From: Chromobacterium sp. IIBBL 290-4
Lineage (GTDB): Bacteria; Pseudomonadota; Gammaproteobacteria; Burkholderiales; Chromobacteriaceae
Direction: 5' to 3'
DNA length: 64,000 bases
Assembly: GCF_024207115.1 (NCBI RefSeq)
Contig: NZ_CP100128.1
Location: forward strand, 4,712,001-4,776,000
The position numbers and the translations under genes were made by a program. How positions within the stretch are numbered: the stretch's first letter is position 1; the number at the start of each line of letters is the position of its first letter. Shown here piece by piece: positions 15,520 to 24,107 of this stretch. The notes beneath the pieces were generated by a model that saw nothing but the letters and a program-made list of their open reading frames with translations, made no database searches and was not told the DNA's origin.

Positions 15520-16499
15520 CAGTAGCGCCCTTTCAAAGTCTGCCGCAAATAGCTGACCCAAGACTTGGGATCATCGGGATCTATGCCGCGCTTTTTCAGG
15601 TCGGCCAGATCATCCGCCTGCAACCGCCCTCTTTCGAATGGATTGATCTCCCGCGCCACTTCGGCCGAAAGCAATTTGCTGTGATTCGCCGCCAGCAAGA
15701 TGCGGTCCTCCAGCTCGCTTTGCGCCAACGCGCCCTGAGCGACTATGGCCATAGTATTCGGCGGGGATACCATCACAATCGATGGCGTCAGGCTCAAGCC
15801 CAGTTTGGCGAACTGCCCTTCGTCGGCGACATAATCCGTCATGCCTTGCAACGGCACATTATCCAGACTGACATACTTGACCAGGAAGCCCCGCTTTTGC
15901 GCGACCGCTTTCACCGTCTCATACTGGATGGCGCAAAACTTGGGACAGCGCGACGAAAAGAAAAACCATAAGGCGGCGCGCTGGCTCAGATCCTCCAAAG
16001 CACGGCTCTTCGCTTTGGCGCTTTCCGCCATCACATAAAACGAAGCCGCGTTGGAAAAGGGAAACCGATTATTTTCATCCAGATAAGGATCGGTTTTCGC
16101 CACATAAGCCGCAACATCGGAGAAGGTTTCGGCTTTATCGAACATCACCCGCTGCGCATAGAGATAATTCGAGACATTTTCTTCGCTTGGTTCGTTGATT
16201 GCGATTTCCCGCAACTCATCCAAGTTCTTCTGGAACCACTTCACCGAAAACGGCACGCTGACATCGTCAACTTTTGGCGAAGTCTTTGCGGAAGCCGCTG
16301 TCTCCTGCGTGTCCTGAATGGCCGGCGCGATTGGCGGCTGCGTCGCCGCGGGCGCGGCTTGAACAGGTTTCGCCTTGGGATCCTGATACCAATACCAACC
16401 CTCCGCCTTACGGTCGAAAAAACCGCCGCGCGCGCTGCCCAGCAGCGCCAGCCCCAAAAGCACAGCAAGAGGTTTGACAAGACGGGAAGGAAATTTCAC
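15519..16499 (-). CDS. traF: TraF-like thioredoxin-fold pilus assembly protein
   Basis: About 326 residues from GTG 16499, chosen because it gives a clean signal peptide (MKFPSRLVKPLAVLLGLALL) and has a ggag ribosome site 7 bases upstream; a GTG at 16541 is the alternative. The N-terminal WYWYQDP segment is typical of TraF (GWFFYNE-like). The C-terminal part is a thioredoxin fold: AALWFFFSSRCPKFCAIQYE, then TPSIVM with the cis-Pro. The cysteines are spaced C-P-K-F-C, one residue longer than a standard CxxC. First gene of the traF-traH-traG operon, with the shared GTGCAAATGT motif upstream. Confidence 0.88.
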   Translation of the reverse strand: MKFPSRLVKPLAVLLGLALLGSARGGFFDRKAEGWYWYQDPKAKPVQAAPAATQPPIAPAIQDTQETAASAKTSPKVDDVSVPFSVKWFQKNLDELREIAINEPSEENVSNYLYAQRVMFDKAETFSDVAAYVAKTDPYLDENNRFPFSNAASFYVMAESAKAKSRALEDLSQRAALWFFFSSRCPKFCAIQYETVKAVAQKRGFLVKYVSLDNVPLQGMTDYVADEGQFAKLGLSLTPSIVMVSPPNTMAIVAQGALAQSELEDRILLAANHSKLLSAEVAREINPFERGRLQADDLADLKKRGIDPDDPKSWVSYLRQTLKGRY

Positions 16500-16534
16500 A
16501 CGCAGCTCCAAGCTAAGGAACAGCTGAAAACCTT

Positions 16535-16640
16535 TCAGCACAAAAAATAATAAAGTATAAGACTACATTTGCACCAAACAATACACCAAGCAGCGATAAA
16601 TGTCATATTTTTAATTATTTATCATCGTAAATTGCTGATT
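16535..16640 (-). promoter_or_regulatory. promoter region of the traF-traH-traG operon
   Basis: AT-rich DNA between the traN terminator and traF. On the minus strand TATACT just after the GTGCAAATGTAGTC motif is a good -10 box, and TTGTTT 16 bases before it is a possible -35. The motif would then lie across the spacer, a position from which a repressor could act. Confidence 0.45.
16561..16574 (-). promoter_or_regulatory. shared motif GTGCAAATGTAGTC, site 1
   Basis: Minus-strand GTGCAAATGTAGTC upstream of traF. The identical 14-mer occurs at 36062-36075 and a palindromic version (GTGCAAATGTTGCAC) at 41401-41415. All three lie in front of transcription units of the same secretion locus. Confidence 0.6.
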
Positions 16641-16648
16641 TACGCATT

Positions 16649-16684
16649 AAAAAAGCGCCATCCCGCAACACGGAGCAGCGCTTT
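16649..16684 (-). terminator. rho-independent terminator after traN
   Basis: On the minus strand AAAGCGC (from 16684) pairs with GCGCTTT (16652-16658) across a 19-base loop, followed by a T-run (16649-16654). It closes the long tra operon 20 bases after the traN stop. Confidence 0.75.
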
Positions 16685-16704
16685 AGCAAACGGATCCTGC
16701 GAAG

Positions 16705-19700
16705 TCAGAGGCTGGCGGGATCGACGCAATCCATGATGTACGCTGGGTTCTTGTAATAGACGCGAACGCGCCCGTAGCCTTCCCCATTGCCCCCTACCCG
16801 AACATGAGCCTCAGTCGATATCCTCCCCATCTTCTTGAAATAATCGGTCGCCACTACGCCTTTGGCATGATCTGGCTGCCAATAGTCGGACTGGCAGCCT
16901 TGACTATTGTCCAGTACCTGGCCGACGCACCAGTGGGCCTTTCTTTCGCAAACGCCACCCCATGAGCTGTCCTTCCAGACCTCTTTGCCGCCGACCAGAA
17001 TTCTCAAGTGATCGTCGTACTGTCCTTCGACAAAATACGCCGCCTCGATCAAATCCGGACGCCCGACCCAGACATCGAAATACTGCCGATGCGGCGCCTC
17101 GACCGAACAGTTCTCACCCAGATAGTTATCGCCAACCTTGCCTATCCAGATATCAATGCACAGCAAAGATGGATCGCCGGAATTGCATTGATAACTGACC
17201 CCGCCCTGCTCGGAGCCGCCGATGGGGCGAATCACATCTTCCGGCTTGACCTCTTCCCCATACCAGTACTGCATGCCGCTGCCCTTTTGACGGCAAACTT
17301 TTTGATTCCGCAACAATGACTTATTGTCTTCCATGCGCTGAATCCGATCGGCGAAGCGCAGATCTTGCAACTTCTCGCGCGTCAGATCCGGCGAGCCGGC
17401 AATCACGGGCACCTGGTTGGCTGCCGGCAGCGGCTGGTCTATCCTGGCGCCCAGCTGGCTTGGGTTCTTGGGCAGAATGCCGGCCTGGTCCAACATATCC
17501 GTCCATTCGGACAAGTCCACTCGAGACCAGTCTGCGCGCTGGACTTCTTCAATGCTGAAGCCGCCGCAGCGGGGATTTTCCGGCGAACCGTAGCCTCCCC
17601 CCAGATTCTGTCCCTTGCGCAATTGCTCGCTGATGATTCGGGTCAGCGCGGACTTATAGCAGCAATAGGACTCCTTCTCGATCAGGCAATCGAAAGAAAG
17701 CGGGGCTTTCTTGGCGCAATACTTGCCGACATAGCTGCACAAACGCTGCTTTTTGCTTACCGCCAAACCGATGTCCTTTTCATCGCACTTCACCACCATG
17801 TGGCCTATCAGCTTGGCGATGGAGTAAACGAGCATCACGGTATTGAATGTCTGCAAAACCTGCTGGGCGCCTGCGCTGAGACCGTATTCTGTCATCGAGC
17901 TGCCACCAACCTCGACAACCCTCTCCTCAATCAGCTTACCGGCCAAATCCTTACCGAAAGTGTCTTTCAAAAAGTTGTAGGCCATCTTCATCATTTCTTG
18001 CTGCAACTGCCCCACCAGCCCTGACATGCCGGCATCCGCGGCAGCAGTCGAGGCCGCCTCGGTTCCGGCAGCCTGGGCCGCCGACGTGGCGGCCGCCTGC
18101 GATGTGCTGGACACCACCCGGCCAGTCAACTCCTGGTACATGGTGGTCGCGGCATTGCCCATCTGATTGAGGCCATTGGTCAGCGCATTGCTGATCGGCG
18201 TGGTTACCTGGCTGATCGCAGACGAAAGTTCGGATCTGGCGGTATCGAACATCTTCACCACGCCGCTGTAGCCAGGCGTTTGCGAAACAAATGCCTGGAC
18301 TGCGGGCAGCTCGGTCGCCTTCTGCAAAGCGCGCATGCCATTGAGGTAATCCATCCAGGACACGCCCCCGGACATCTCCTCGCCTTTCTTGCAGCAATCC
18401 GGCGTAATGCCCACCTCATTGCCCAAACCGATCTTGCAGCTCATGTTCTCGCCGCCGAAAATCACCGGCGTGCACGGTTGGTTCTGCCCGGGCTTGGGTT
18501 TCTCATTGGTTTCCGCGCAAACATAGTCTTGCCGGATCATGTCCAGGGTCTGCGCGCCTGCCGCGGCCTTGCCGAAATCGGCATTCGGCGCATCCTGCTT
18601 GATATTGCTGCACTCCGTGCCCATGCAGCGTATCGGCGTGGCGCAGGAAACCAAATTGGCATCCGCAGCCCTCCCCGACGGCGCAGGCGCGGGTCCGCAA
18701 TCGAAGAACTGTTTTTCCTCCAGGCACACTCCGGTATTGCCCCCTTGCTTCACACACTGCGACTTTCTCAAGCGGCAGGATTGGGCAAGCGTTCCGCAGG
18801 TGCCCACATAGCCGCCGGCATCCGGCGCGCCAAGCGCATCCCCTTGCCAGGAGGCGGAAGCGTTGAAACTCCAGCAGGACAACGGCGCGATTGGCTTTTC
18901 TCGCGGTCCCCAACTTTCGAACAGGCCAAGCGCGCCCAGCCCCGGCCCGGTAAACAGCACGCCATCCACGGCGGACGGCGCGGATCTGCACGCAGCTTGC
19001 GAGGAAAAGCCCGGCGCATCGTAAGCCGCTTTGATCATCTGCTCGCACCCCCGCGTCTTGCTTAGCATGATCTGGAACAGATCGGCGGCTACCGCGGCCT
19101 CGGAGCCTACATAAAGCTGGCCGCGGATGGTGTAGTTATCCTGCGGCCCGCCCCAGGTGTAAAAATTGCCCCCCACCGCATTTTGCACGGCATGGCTGTT
19201 GGCATCGACGGTAAACGGCTCCTGCTCGAAACGCACGGAAACCGGCGTGCCGTCGGCGGCGGTCATGGTTTCCTCCCAACGCTTGGAGACCCCCACCGAT
19301 TGAATCGCCACCTGCAGCGTCCGATTGAGCGGATAAGGCTGATAGCCCTCTCCGACCTTGCGCCAGGAGGAGACGTAGAACACTTTGCGCTGCCGCGCGA
19401 TGGCGCCAAACTTGACATCGCGCTGAGCCGAACAACTCTTTCCGCCAGGGAAGGCATATCGGCGGCTGCATTGCGTCCATTGCGCCGGGGAGGTTCGATT
19501 CATCTGCTCCCAGGTCATGCCGCTGCCGCAACCCTGGAAGATTTCGTTGAAGACTGGATCGCTGCCATCCAGCAAACCACTGCCTCGATTGAAAATGGCG
19601 CCGACGTCGCGATCGGAAGGGTTCGGCGCCGGATGGTCTTTCGCTTGCAGCATCAAATCCGTGGCCGCAGTCAGATTATCCGGTCGGCCATTGGTCTTGT

Positions 19701-20586
19701 ATTCGAACACATCGCGCACGCCCAGCCCCGGTTCAGCGCAGAAATTGACGCCCTGCAAGCTGCACCCCGCCGGGTCTGGACTGCAAGCGCCACTGCTACG
19801 CGGCAGAAAATCCTTCTGCACCCGATACAGCGTAGCCGTCACCTGGCCGGAGCCGCCATTCATATAGAAGCTGCCCTGCGTGGCATATGCGTTTTTACGA
19901 TTGCCATAACTGGCTACGCTGCCGCTCAAGGCGCCGCTCAAACGATGCGCATAGGTAAAGCTCGAGCCGTCGTTCACCCCATTGAACGGCGTCAGCCGGT
20001 ATTTGAGAATACGTTCCCGGTTGCCTTCCAGCTTAACCGAGACGACAAATTCGCGACTGGCGCCTATGCTGGGATAGCTCAAGGAAACCTCCCCCTGGAA
20101 ACTGTCGGGGGCCTCGGACAGCATCACCTTCTGTCCCTGGGCATTCTGGCCATAAGTGCGCAGCCAAGCCTGCACTGACACCACCACTTGCTCTCCCGCA
20201 GGCCGAAACTGCGTCAGCCGGCAACCCCGCTCGCGGGCCGTGGCGCTTAGCACCTGGCCTTGCGCCACCATATCTTCGGGGGAGTGGACTGCCCCCGCCA
20301 AGCGGTTCACATCGGCCAGGCCTGCTCCGCCATACATTTCATTCAGGTCCAGATTGCTTCGGCTGCTCCCCGCGCCCTCCGTCAGAGTGGGCAACGCTTG
20401 CATGGCGCCTAGCATGCCCATGCCCAGGCTTTGGGCATCGTTGGCGCTCTGGCTCACCGTCGGCATTGGCAACGGCGGCTTGTCCTCCGCCCAAACCACG
20501 GCTCCGCAGCCCATCCCCAGCTGGCACACCAGCACTAGCGCCAAGACCAGCTTTTGCAAAATCCGTTTCAACCGCCAAGCCTGCAT
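16705..20586 (-). CDS. traN: TraN, cysteine-rich outer-membrane mating-pair protein (very long)
   Basis: 1293 residues with an N-terminal signal peptide (LVLALVLVCQLGMGCGAVVWA) and dozens of cysteines, many in the TraN-like pattern (CCKKGEEMSG, KCDEKDIGLAVSKKQRLCSYVGKYCAKK, CLIEKESYCCYKSALTRI, QLRKGQNLG). F TraN is about 600 residues, so this protein has roughly doubled; most extra sequence is in the N-terminal half (residues ~130-560). TraN stabilises donor-recipient contact at the outer membrane and its variable tip sets recipient specificity. The three disulfide-handling proteins upstream in the operon fit its cysteine load. Last gene of the long operon, before the terminator. Confidence 0.9.
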   Translation of the reverse strand: MQAWRLKRILQKLVLALVLVCQLGMGCGAVVWAEDKPPLPMPTVSQSANDAQSLGMGMLGAMQALPTLTEGAGSSRSNLDLNEMYGGAGLADVNRLAGAVHSPEDMVAQGQVLSATARERGCRLTQFRPAGEQVVVSVQAWLRTYGQNAQGQKVMLSEAPDSFQGEVSLSYPSIGASREFVVSVKLEGNRERILKYRLTPFNGVNDGSSFTYAHRLSGALSGSVASYGNRKNAYATQGSFYMNGGSGQVTATLYRVQKDFLPRSSGACSPDPAGCSLQGVNFCAEPGLGVRDVFEYKTNGRPDNLTAATDLMLQAKDHPAPNPSDRDVGAIFNRGSGLLDGSDPVFNEIFQGCGSGMTWEQMNRTSPAQWTQCSRRYAFPGGKSCSAQRDVKFGAIARQRKVFYVSSWRKVGEGYQPYPLNRTLQVAIQSVGVSKRWEETMTAADGTPVSVRFEQEPFTVDANSHAVQNAVGGNFYTWGGPQDNYTIRGQLYVGSEAAVAADLFQIMLSKTRGCEQMIKAAYDAPGFSSQAACRSAPSAVDGVLFTGPGLGALGLFESWGPREKPIAPLSCWSFNASASWQGDALGAPDAGGYVGTCGTLAQSCRLRKSQCVKQGGNTGVCLEEKQFFDCGPAPAPSGRAADANLVSCATPIRCMGTECSNIKQDAPNADFGKAAAGAQTLDMIRQDYVCAETNEKPKPGQNQPCTPVIFGGENMSCKIGLGNEVGITPDCCKKGEEMSGGVSWMDYLNGMRALQKATELPAVQAFVSQTPGYSGVVKMFDTARSELSSAISQVTTPISNALTNGLNQMGNAATTMYQELTGRVVSSTSQAAATSAAQAAGTEAASTAAADAGMSGLVGQLQQEMMKMAYNFLKDTFGKDLAGKLIEERVVEVGGSSMTEYGLSAGAQQVLQTFNTVMLVYSIAKLIGHMVVKCDEKDIGLAVSKKQRLCSYVGKYCAKKAPLSFDCLIEKESYCCYKSALTRIISEQLRKGQNLGGGYGSPENPRCGGFSIEEVQRADWSRVDLSEWTDMLDQAGILPKNPSQLGARIDQPLPAANQVPVIAGSPDLTREKLQDLRFADRIQRMEDNKSLLRNQKVCRQKGSGMQYWYGEEVKPEDVIRPIGGSEQGGVSYQCNSGDPSLLCIDIWIGKVGDNYLGENCSVEAPHRQYFDVWVGRPDLIEAAYFVEGQYDDHLRILVGGKEVWKDSSWGGVCERKAHWCVGQVLDNSQGCQSDYWQPDHAKGVVATDYFKKMGRISTEAHVRVGGNGEGYGRVRVYYKNPAYIMDCVDPASL

Positions 20587-20605
20587 TTTTCGGAATCCAT
20601 GTTGA

Positions 20606-21772
20606 TCACAGCGCGCCCATGCAGCAGTCCACCCATTGCCACATCAAGTAAATATGGTCCTCCCCCGTCACGGGCCGGGAGCGCCACTCGCCCCAGCGCA
20701 TGGTCGCGGCGCCTATCGGATGCGTGCACGAACCCCTTGAGATAGCGCCAGGATCCACTTCGCCCACGCCGTCGCTGCGCTCGCCCGAAGACGGCAGGGA
20801 TGGAGCATCGCCGGACTCGGTTTCGGGTACCGGATAGATCATCTGCATCTTGTACTGCGACTTTTTCAGGACGGGCATGTAAGGATTGGAACAATAGGCG
20901 TCATCCCCTACCGACCGCCGCAAAGCGCCCACGCGCGCCAGCATGGCCAGGCCCTTCGCCGCTGCCAGACTGGTGGATTGCACGCTGCTGCGATTTCCGG
21001 AGATAAACCCGGAATATGGATAGATGGCGCCCCAGCAACCCGCCATCCAATGGATGGAGTCCATGGGTTTGCCCGCCGTGCTGGCTATGCAATCGACCGG
21101 CTGGGCGGCGTAGGCGACAGGATTGGCAAACAGCATCGCTTCAGGATTCAGCAAGGCGCTCAGGCTCTCGTCATACCAGTTCGGATACATCTCGCTGAAT
21201 TGCAGGATATCGAACTCCGTCGCGCCGTCCGGATTGCAACTATTGACATTCAGCAAGCCCATCATGGCCATCAACGGAAAGGTGTAATAGTGCATGTGAT
21301 ACTGGCCGAGATTCTTGCTGCCATTATCGTTGGAGCCTGCTTTGCGCCGATTCCCGCCTATTGTCCGGCTCCCCCCTGCCGAGGCAGAGGAGTTGGAGAT
21401 CCGCGCGCCATTCATCGCCGGCATGCAATACGGCTGCCGCGTCAACTCCATCAGCCGAGTCGGCATCCACATGCCGGTTGTGAGGCCTATCGTTGGCAGC
21501 TTGCCTTCGGACAAATTGCCGCCGCAGACACAGATCCTGTCGCGGGTCGCACCCTCAGGCGCTTCGCCTTTCATCCCAAAAGACATCTCAAAACCCGCAA
21601 GCCGAATCGGAAACATCGCGCCCCAGCAGATATCCGTCACCAACTTGGAACTGAGCAATTTGCTGTTTGGACAAAGCGCATTGCCGCTCTGCCAAGTGTC
21701 TGCCCGAGCGGTTCCCATCACCAGGAGACAAAGCAGGCCAATCAGACTCAGCCATATCCTCGCGGCGCTCAT
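20606..21772 (-). CDS. traU: TraU, pilus assembly / DNA transfer protein
   Basis: 388 residues from ATG 21772, which overlaps the upstream stop (ATGA). The open frame extends further upstream but only over the preceding gene. The signal peptide (LSLIGLLCLLVMGTARA) is followed by TraU-type cysteine motifs: ICWGAMFPIRLAGF, ICVCGG, SCNPDGATEFDILQFSEMYP, MAGCWGAIYPYSG, YCSNPYMPVLKKSQYK, and a C-terminal WQWVDCCMGAL. In F, TraU is periplasmic, disulfide-bonded and more important for DNA transfer than for pilus formation. Canonical W-U-N order. Confidence 0.93.
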   Translation of the reverse strand: MSAARIWLSLIGLLCLLVMGTARADTWQSGNALCPNSKLLSSKLVTDICWGAMFPIRLAGFEMSFGMKGEAPEGATRDRICVCGGNLSEGKLPTIGLTTGMWMPTRLMELTRQPYCMPAMNGARISNSSASAGGSRTIGGNRRKAGSNDNGSKNLGQYHMHYYTFPLMAMMGLLNVNSCNPDGATEFDILQFSEMYPNWYDESLSALLNPEAMLFANPVAYAAQPVDCIASTAGKPMDSIHWMAGCWGAIYPYSGFISGNRSSVQSTSLAAAKGLAMLARVGALRRSVGDDAYCSNPYMPVLKKSQYKMQMIYPVPETESGDAPSLPSSGERSDGVGEVDPGAISRGSCTHPIGAATMRWGEWRSRPVTGEDHIYLMWQWVDCCMGAL

Positions 21773-22986
21773 GGCGATGCTCTCAAATCGTAAACCGTCA
21801 CCTCCAGCCAATCGCCTAGCTGCACGATGCGGGACGGCGTCGCTTGCAATGCCAAACGCTTCACCAATTGAGAATTCAGAGGGAACAAGGAAGAACCGAC
21901 CTGATCCGCCAGGCTCACGCCATTTTCGGGACGCGGCAATCTGGTCGCGAGCACCAGCCCATCTCGCTCCTGCAATCGCGCCTTGACCCAATCAAGCTGC
22001 CGGATCTGGCCGGGATCGAATACGTAAATAGGTCGCAGCAAAGGCAAGCTCCGCAGGGAATTCACTTTGCTCCCGGCAGCCGCGACAAGTTCGCCGCTGT
22101 CCATCCGAATATCCCTAGCCAGCGTCACGGTCGGATCAACCAAATAAGTCCGATTCGCATCGGCGACCGGCAAGTCCACCGATGGCAGCCGCGCATCGAC
22201 TCGCTTCATCGCACCCTCTCTCGCGCCATCCCAATCAAACTCCGCGGTTCTCGCTTGGAGAATCTGCAATATGTCGGGCTCTTTGATTTGATATTGACTG
22301 CCTAATTGCTGACGGTTTTGCCCGCGCTCCAACGCGTCCTTCGCCGCGCTGATGGAAACCGCTCCGCCCGCTTTCTTCCATACGCCTTTCGCTGTCAGGA
22401 CAAGATGAACCGGAACTGCGTCCACCTGATAGGCTCGGAACAGCGTAGGGTCGATGATCACATTGACCCGTTTGCCTTCCGGCATCAGCTTGGCGATGGC
22501 CGCCACTTGTTCACGGTAATGCGGCGGCGTCCAGCCACGGAAAACCAGCACGACATCCGGCCGCGACGCCGCCTCCAGGAAATAGCTCTTAAGCACGGTT
22601 TCAGGCATGCCAAGGCTGACAAAGACATAGAGCCGTATCTGCTGACGCAGCGTCGCCGCCAACTGCTGCGGCGTCTGCGCGCCCGGCGAGCTTATCCCGC
22701 TCCTTACCGCCCCCCTGCTCAGCCATGTCGCCGCCTCGTCGCGGAACTGGCCATTCTCCTCGGCCCGATCCGCGAGTTTCATGGCAATGGAGGCCGCCTC
22801 TTTGGCTTGAGGCGAGACCGGCGACAGGGATTGTTGGATCCATGGCTGCTCGGGTTTCAGCAACTCGCCCTTGGCTGCGCTAGCCTCCAACGACGAGGAC
22901 AATTTCTCCATTTGCTGCAGAAAAGGATCCCTCGCCCAAGCTTGTAGGCTAAAAAATAGGCAACACGCGACCAATAATCTCTTCAT
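21769..22986 (-). CDS. TrbC-TraW fusion protein
   Basis: 405 residues from ATG 22986 (MKRLLVACCLFFSLQAWA signal peptide). Residues ~100-225 match F-type TrbC: RLYVFVSLGMPETVLKSYFL, then DVVLVFRGW, IIDPTLFRAYQVDAVP. Residues ~270-405 match TraW: RTYLVDPTVTLARDIR, IYVFDPGQIRQLDWVKARLQ, SSLFPLNSQLVKRLAL. In F these are separate proteins that interact in pilus assembly; here they are one chain, as in some F-like and IncA/C-type systems. It overlaps the S26 peptidase gene by 38 bases and traU by 4. Confidence 0.9.
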   Translation of the reverse strand: MKRLLVACCLFFSLQAWARDPFLQQMEKLSSSLEASAAKGELLKPEQPWIQQSLSPVSPQAKEAASIAMKLADRAEENGQFRDEAATWLSRGAVRSGISSPGAQTPQQLAATLRQQIRLYVFVSLGMPETVLKSYFLEAASRPDVVLVFRGWTPPHYREQVAAIAKLMPEGKRVNVIIDPTLFRAYQVDAVPVHLVLTAKGVWKKAGGAVSISAAKDALERGQNRQQLGSQYQIKEPDILQILQARTAEFDWDGAREGAMKRVDARLPSVDLPVADANRTYLVDPTVTLARDIRMDSGELVAAAGSKVNSLRSLPLLRPIYVFDPGQIRQLDWVKARLQERDGLVLATRLPRPENGVSLADQVGSSLFPLNSQLVKRLALQATPSRIVQLGDWLEVTVYDLRASP

Positions 22987-23464
22987 GCCTGATCGGCCCC
23001 CAATAACGAGAGTCATACGAGTAGGGCTGCGACCCCATAAGAAAATACTCGCCTTCCCGCAAAGTGAACGCGCGGGCATAGTCTTGCGGTTTCTTCCCGA
23101 GCGCTTGCGACAAATTCAAACCGCCTACATAACGGCCATTGAGATATACGCGCCCCCCCTTGATCTGGACTCGATCGCCAGCCACGCCCATCACCAGCTT
23201 GGACATCGTGAAGGCTGCGAATCCTCTATCCAGCCGGGGATTACGGTATTGCACCAAGTCGCCTCGCTCCGGAAGCCAGGCTGCTGGTTTGCGCTCCATG
23301 AAAAAAACAGTCCATGGCAGGCAATGCACATTCTTTTGGAAGTCGATGCCGATTCGATATCGACCATCGTTCCAATACACCAATGCCTGGGCAAGTCCAA
23401 AACAGATCGCAGCCGCGATCAAAGATCTGACGGCAAATCGCTTTTTATCGGGACTTAAGGCCAT
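22949..23464 (-). CDS. S26-family signal peptidase of the conjugation locus
   Basis: 171 residues from ATG 23464; further in-frame starts up to 23530 lie inside the trbI-type gene. One N-terminal membrane segment (SLIAAAICFGLAQALVYW) anchors a periplasmic S26 domain: GDLVQY, KLVMGVAGDRVQIKGGRVYL with the likely catalytic Lys, and the C-terminal YFLMGSQPYSYDSRYWGP. The expected nucleophile region reads HCLPWTVFF: a Cys stands where signal peptidases normally have Ser. Related conjugation peptidases (TraF of IncP, TrhF) process or cyclise pilin, so the pilin gene upstream is a probable substrate. Whether the Cys is typical of this subfamily I cannot verify. Confidence 0.82.
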   Translation of the reverse strand: MALSPDKKRFAVRSLIAAAICFGLAQALVYWNDGRYRIGIDFQKNVHCLPWTVFFMERKPAAWLPERGDLVQYRNPRLDRGFAAFTMSKLVMGVAGDRVQIKGGRVYLNGRYVGGLNLSQALGKKPQDYARAFTLREGEYFLMGSQPYSYDSRYWGPIRHEEIIGRVLPIF

Positions 23465-24107
23465 AAGGATCTGCCGGGTCGTAATTTTCGCTTGAAGGAT
23501 CATGCAAAGGCGCTGAGGCGGACTCCCCACCCAAGCCGGATGAAGGGGCCGTGCTCCACTGTTGCCTCATGCCGCTCTCCACTCCCACCCCCAGTTCCTG
23601 CACCCCATTGCGAATCGGCAGCGGCATTTTTCCGCCGGACACGGTTTCAACCGAAGTCAGCAGCGTGACGCCCAATTGGCGGGCCAACTCTGTGGTTTGA
23701 TTACTCCCCACCGGCGCCGACAGGACATCTCGCGCGCGAAGCACCACATAGCCATGTTCGGCGTAACTTTTCATCACGGCAGCCAATCTGCCGACAAACT
23801 GCTGCGTCTCCGCTTGCGCCTGCGTAGGCGTCATTTTGGCGACAATCATGGATTGAATCTTGGCCTGCACCAATTGCTCGTCATCGACCACCACCACGCT
23901 AGGCGCCGTAGAAAACAGCGCGTTCAGCATATATCCGCCGGCAAGGCTGGCTCCGGCGGTCAATAGACACAACATGACGGCGCCGAAACGAGTGATATAG
24001 CCCTGTGGATTGACCCTCGGAGCGTCCGAGGAGGCTATGGGCGGCGCATTGGTTTCGAGGCCTGCAGGCAAAATGATTCCGCTGCTGGAACGGGAAGGTT
24101 TATCCAT
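23445..24107 (-). CDS. TrbI-like F-type assembly protein
   Basis: 220 residues from ATG 24107, overlapping the traC stop (24100-24102). A TTG at 24116 is possible but less likely. After a ~40-residue cytoplasmic lead there is one membrane segment (VMLCLLTAGASLAGGYML), then VVVVDDEQLVQAKIQSMI and a coiled region, and AELGVTLL-like RQLGVTLLTSVETV. This is the pattern of F-type TrbI, a small bitopic protein affecting pilus retraction. The C-terminal tail (~60 residues) is Gly/Ser-rich and unlike typical TrbI. Its place directly after traC supports the call. Confidence 0.72.
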   Translation of the reverse strand: MDKPSRSSSGIILPAGLETNAPPIASSDAPRVNPQGYITRFGAVMLCLLTAGASLAGGYMLNALFSTAPSVVVVDDEQLVQAKIQSMIVAKMTPTQAQAETQQFVGRLAAVMKSYAEHGYVVLRARDVLSAPVGSNQTTELARQLGVTLLTSVETVSGGKMPLPIRNGVQELGVGVESGMRQQWSTAPSSGLGGESASAPLHDPSSENYDPADPYGLKSR

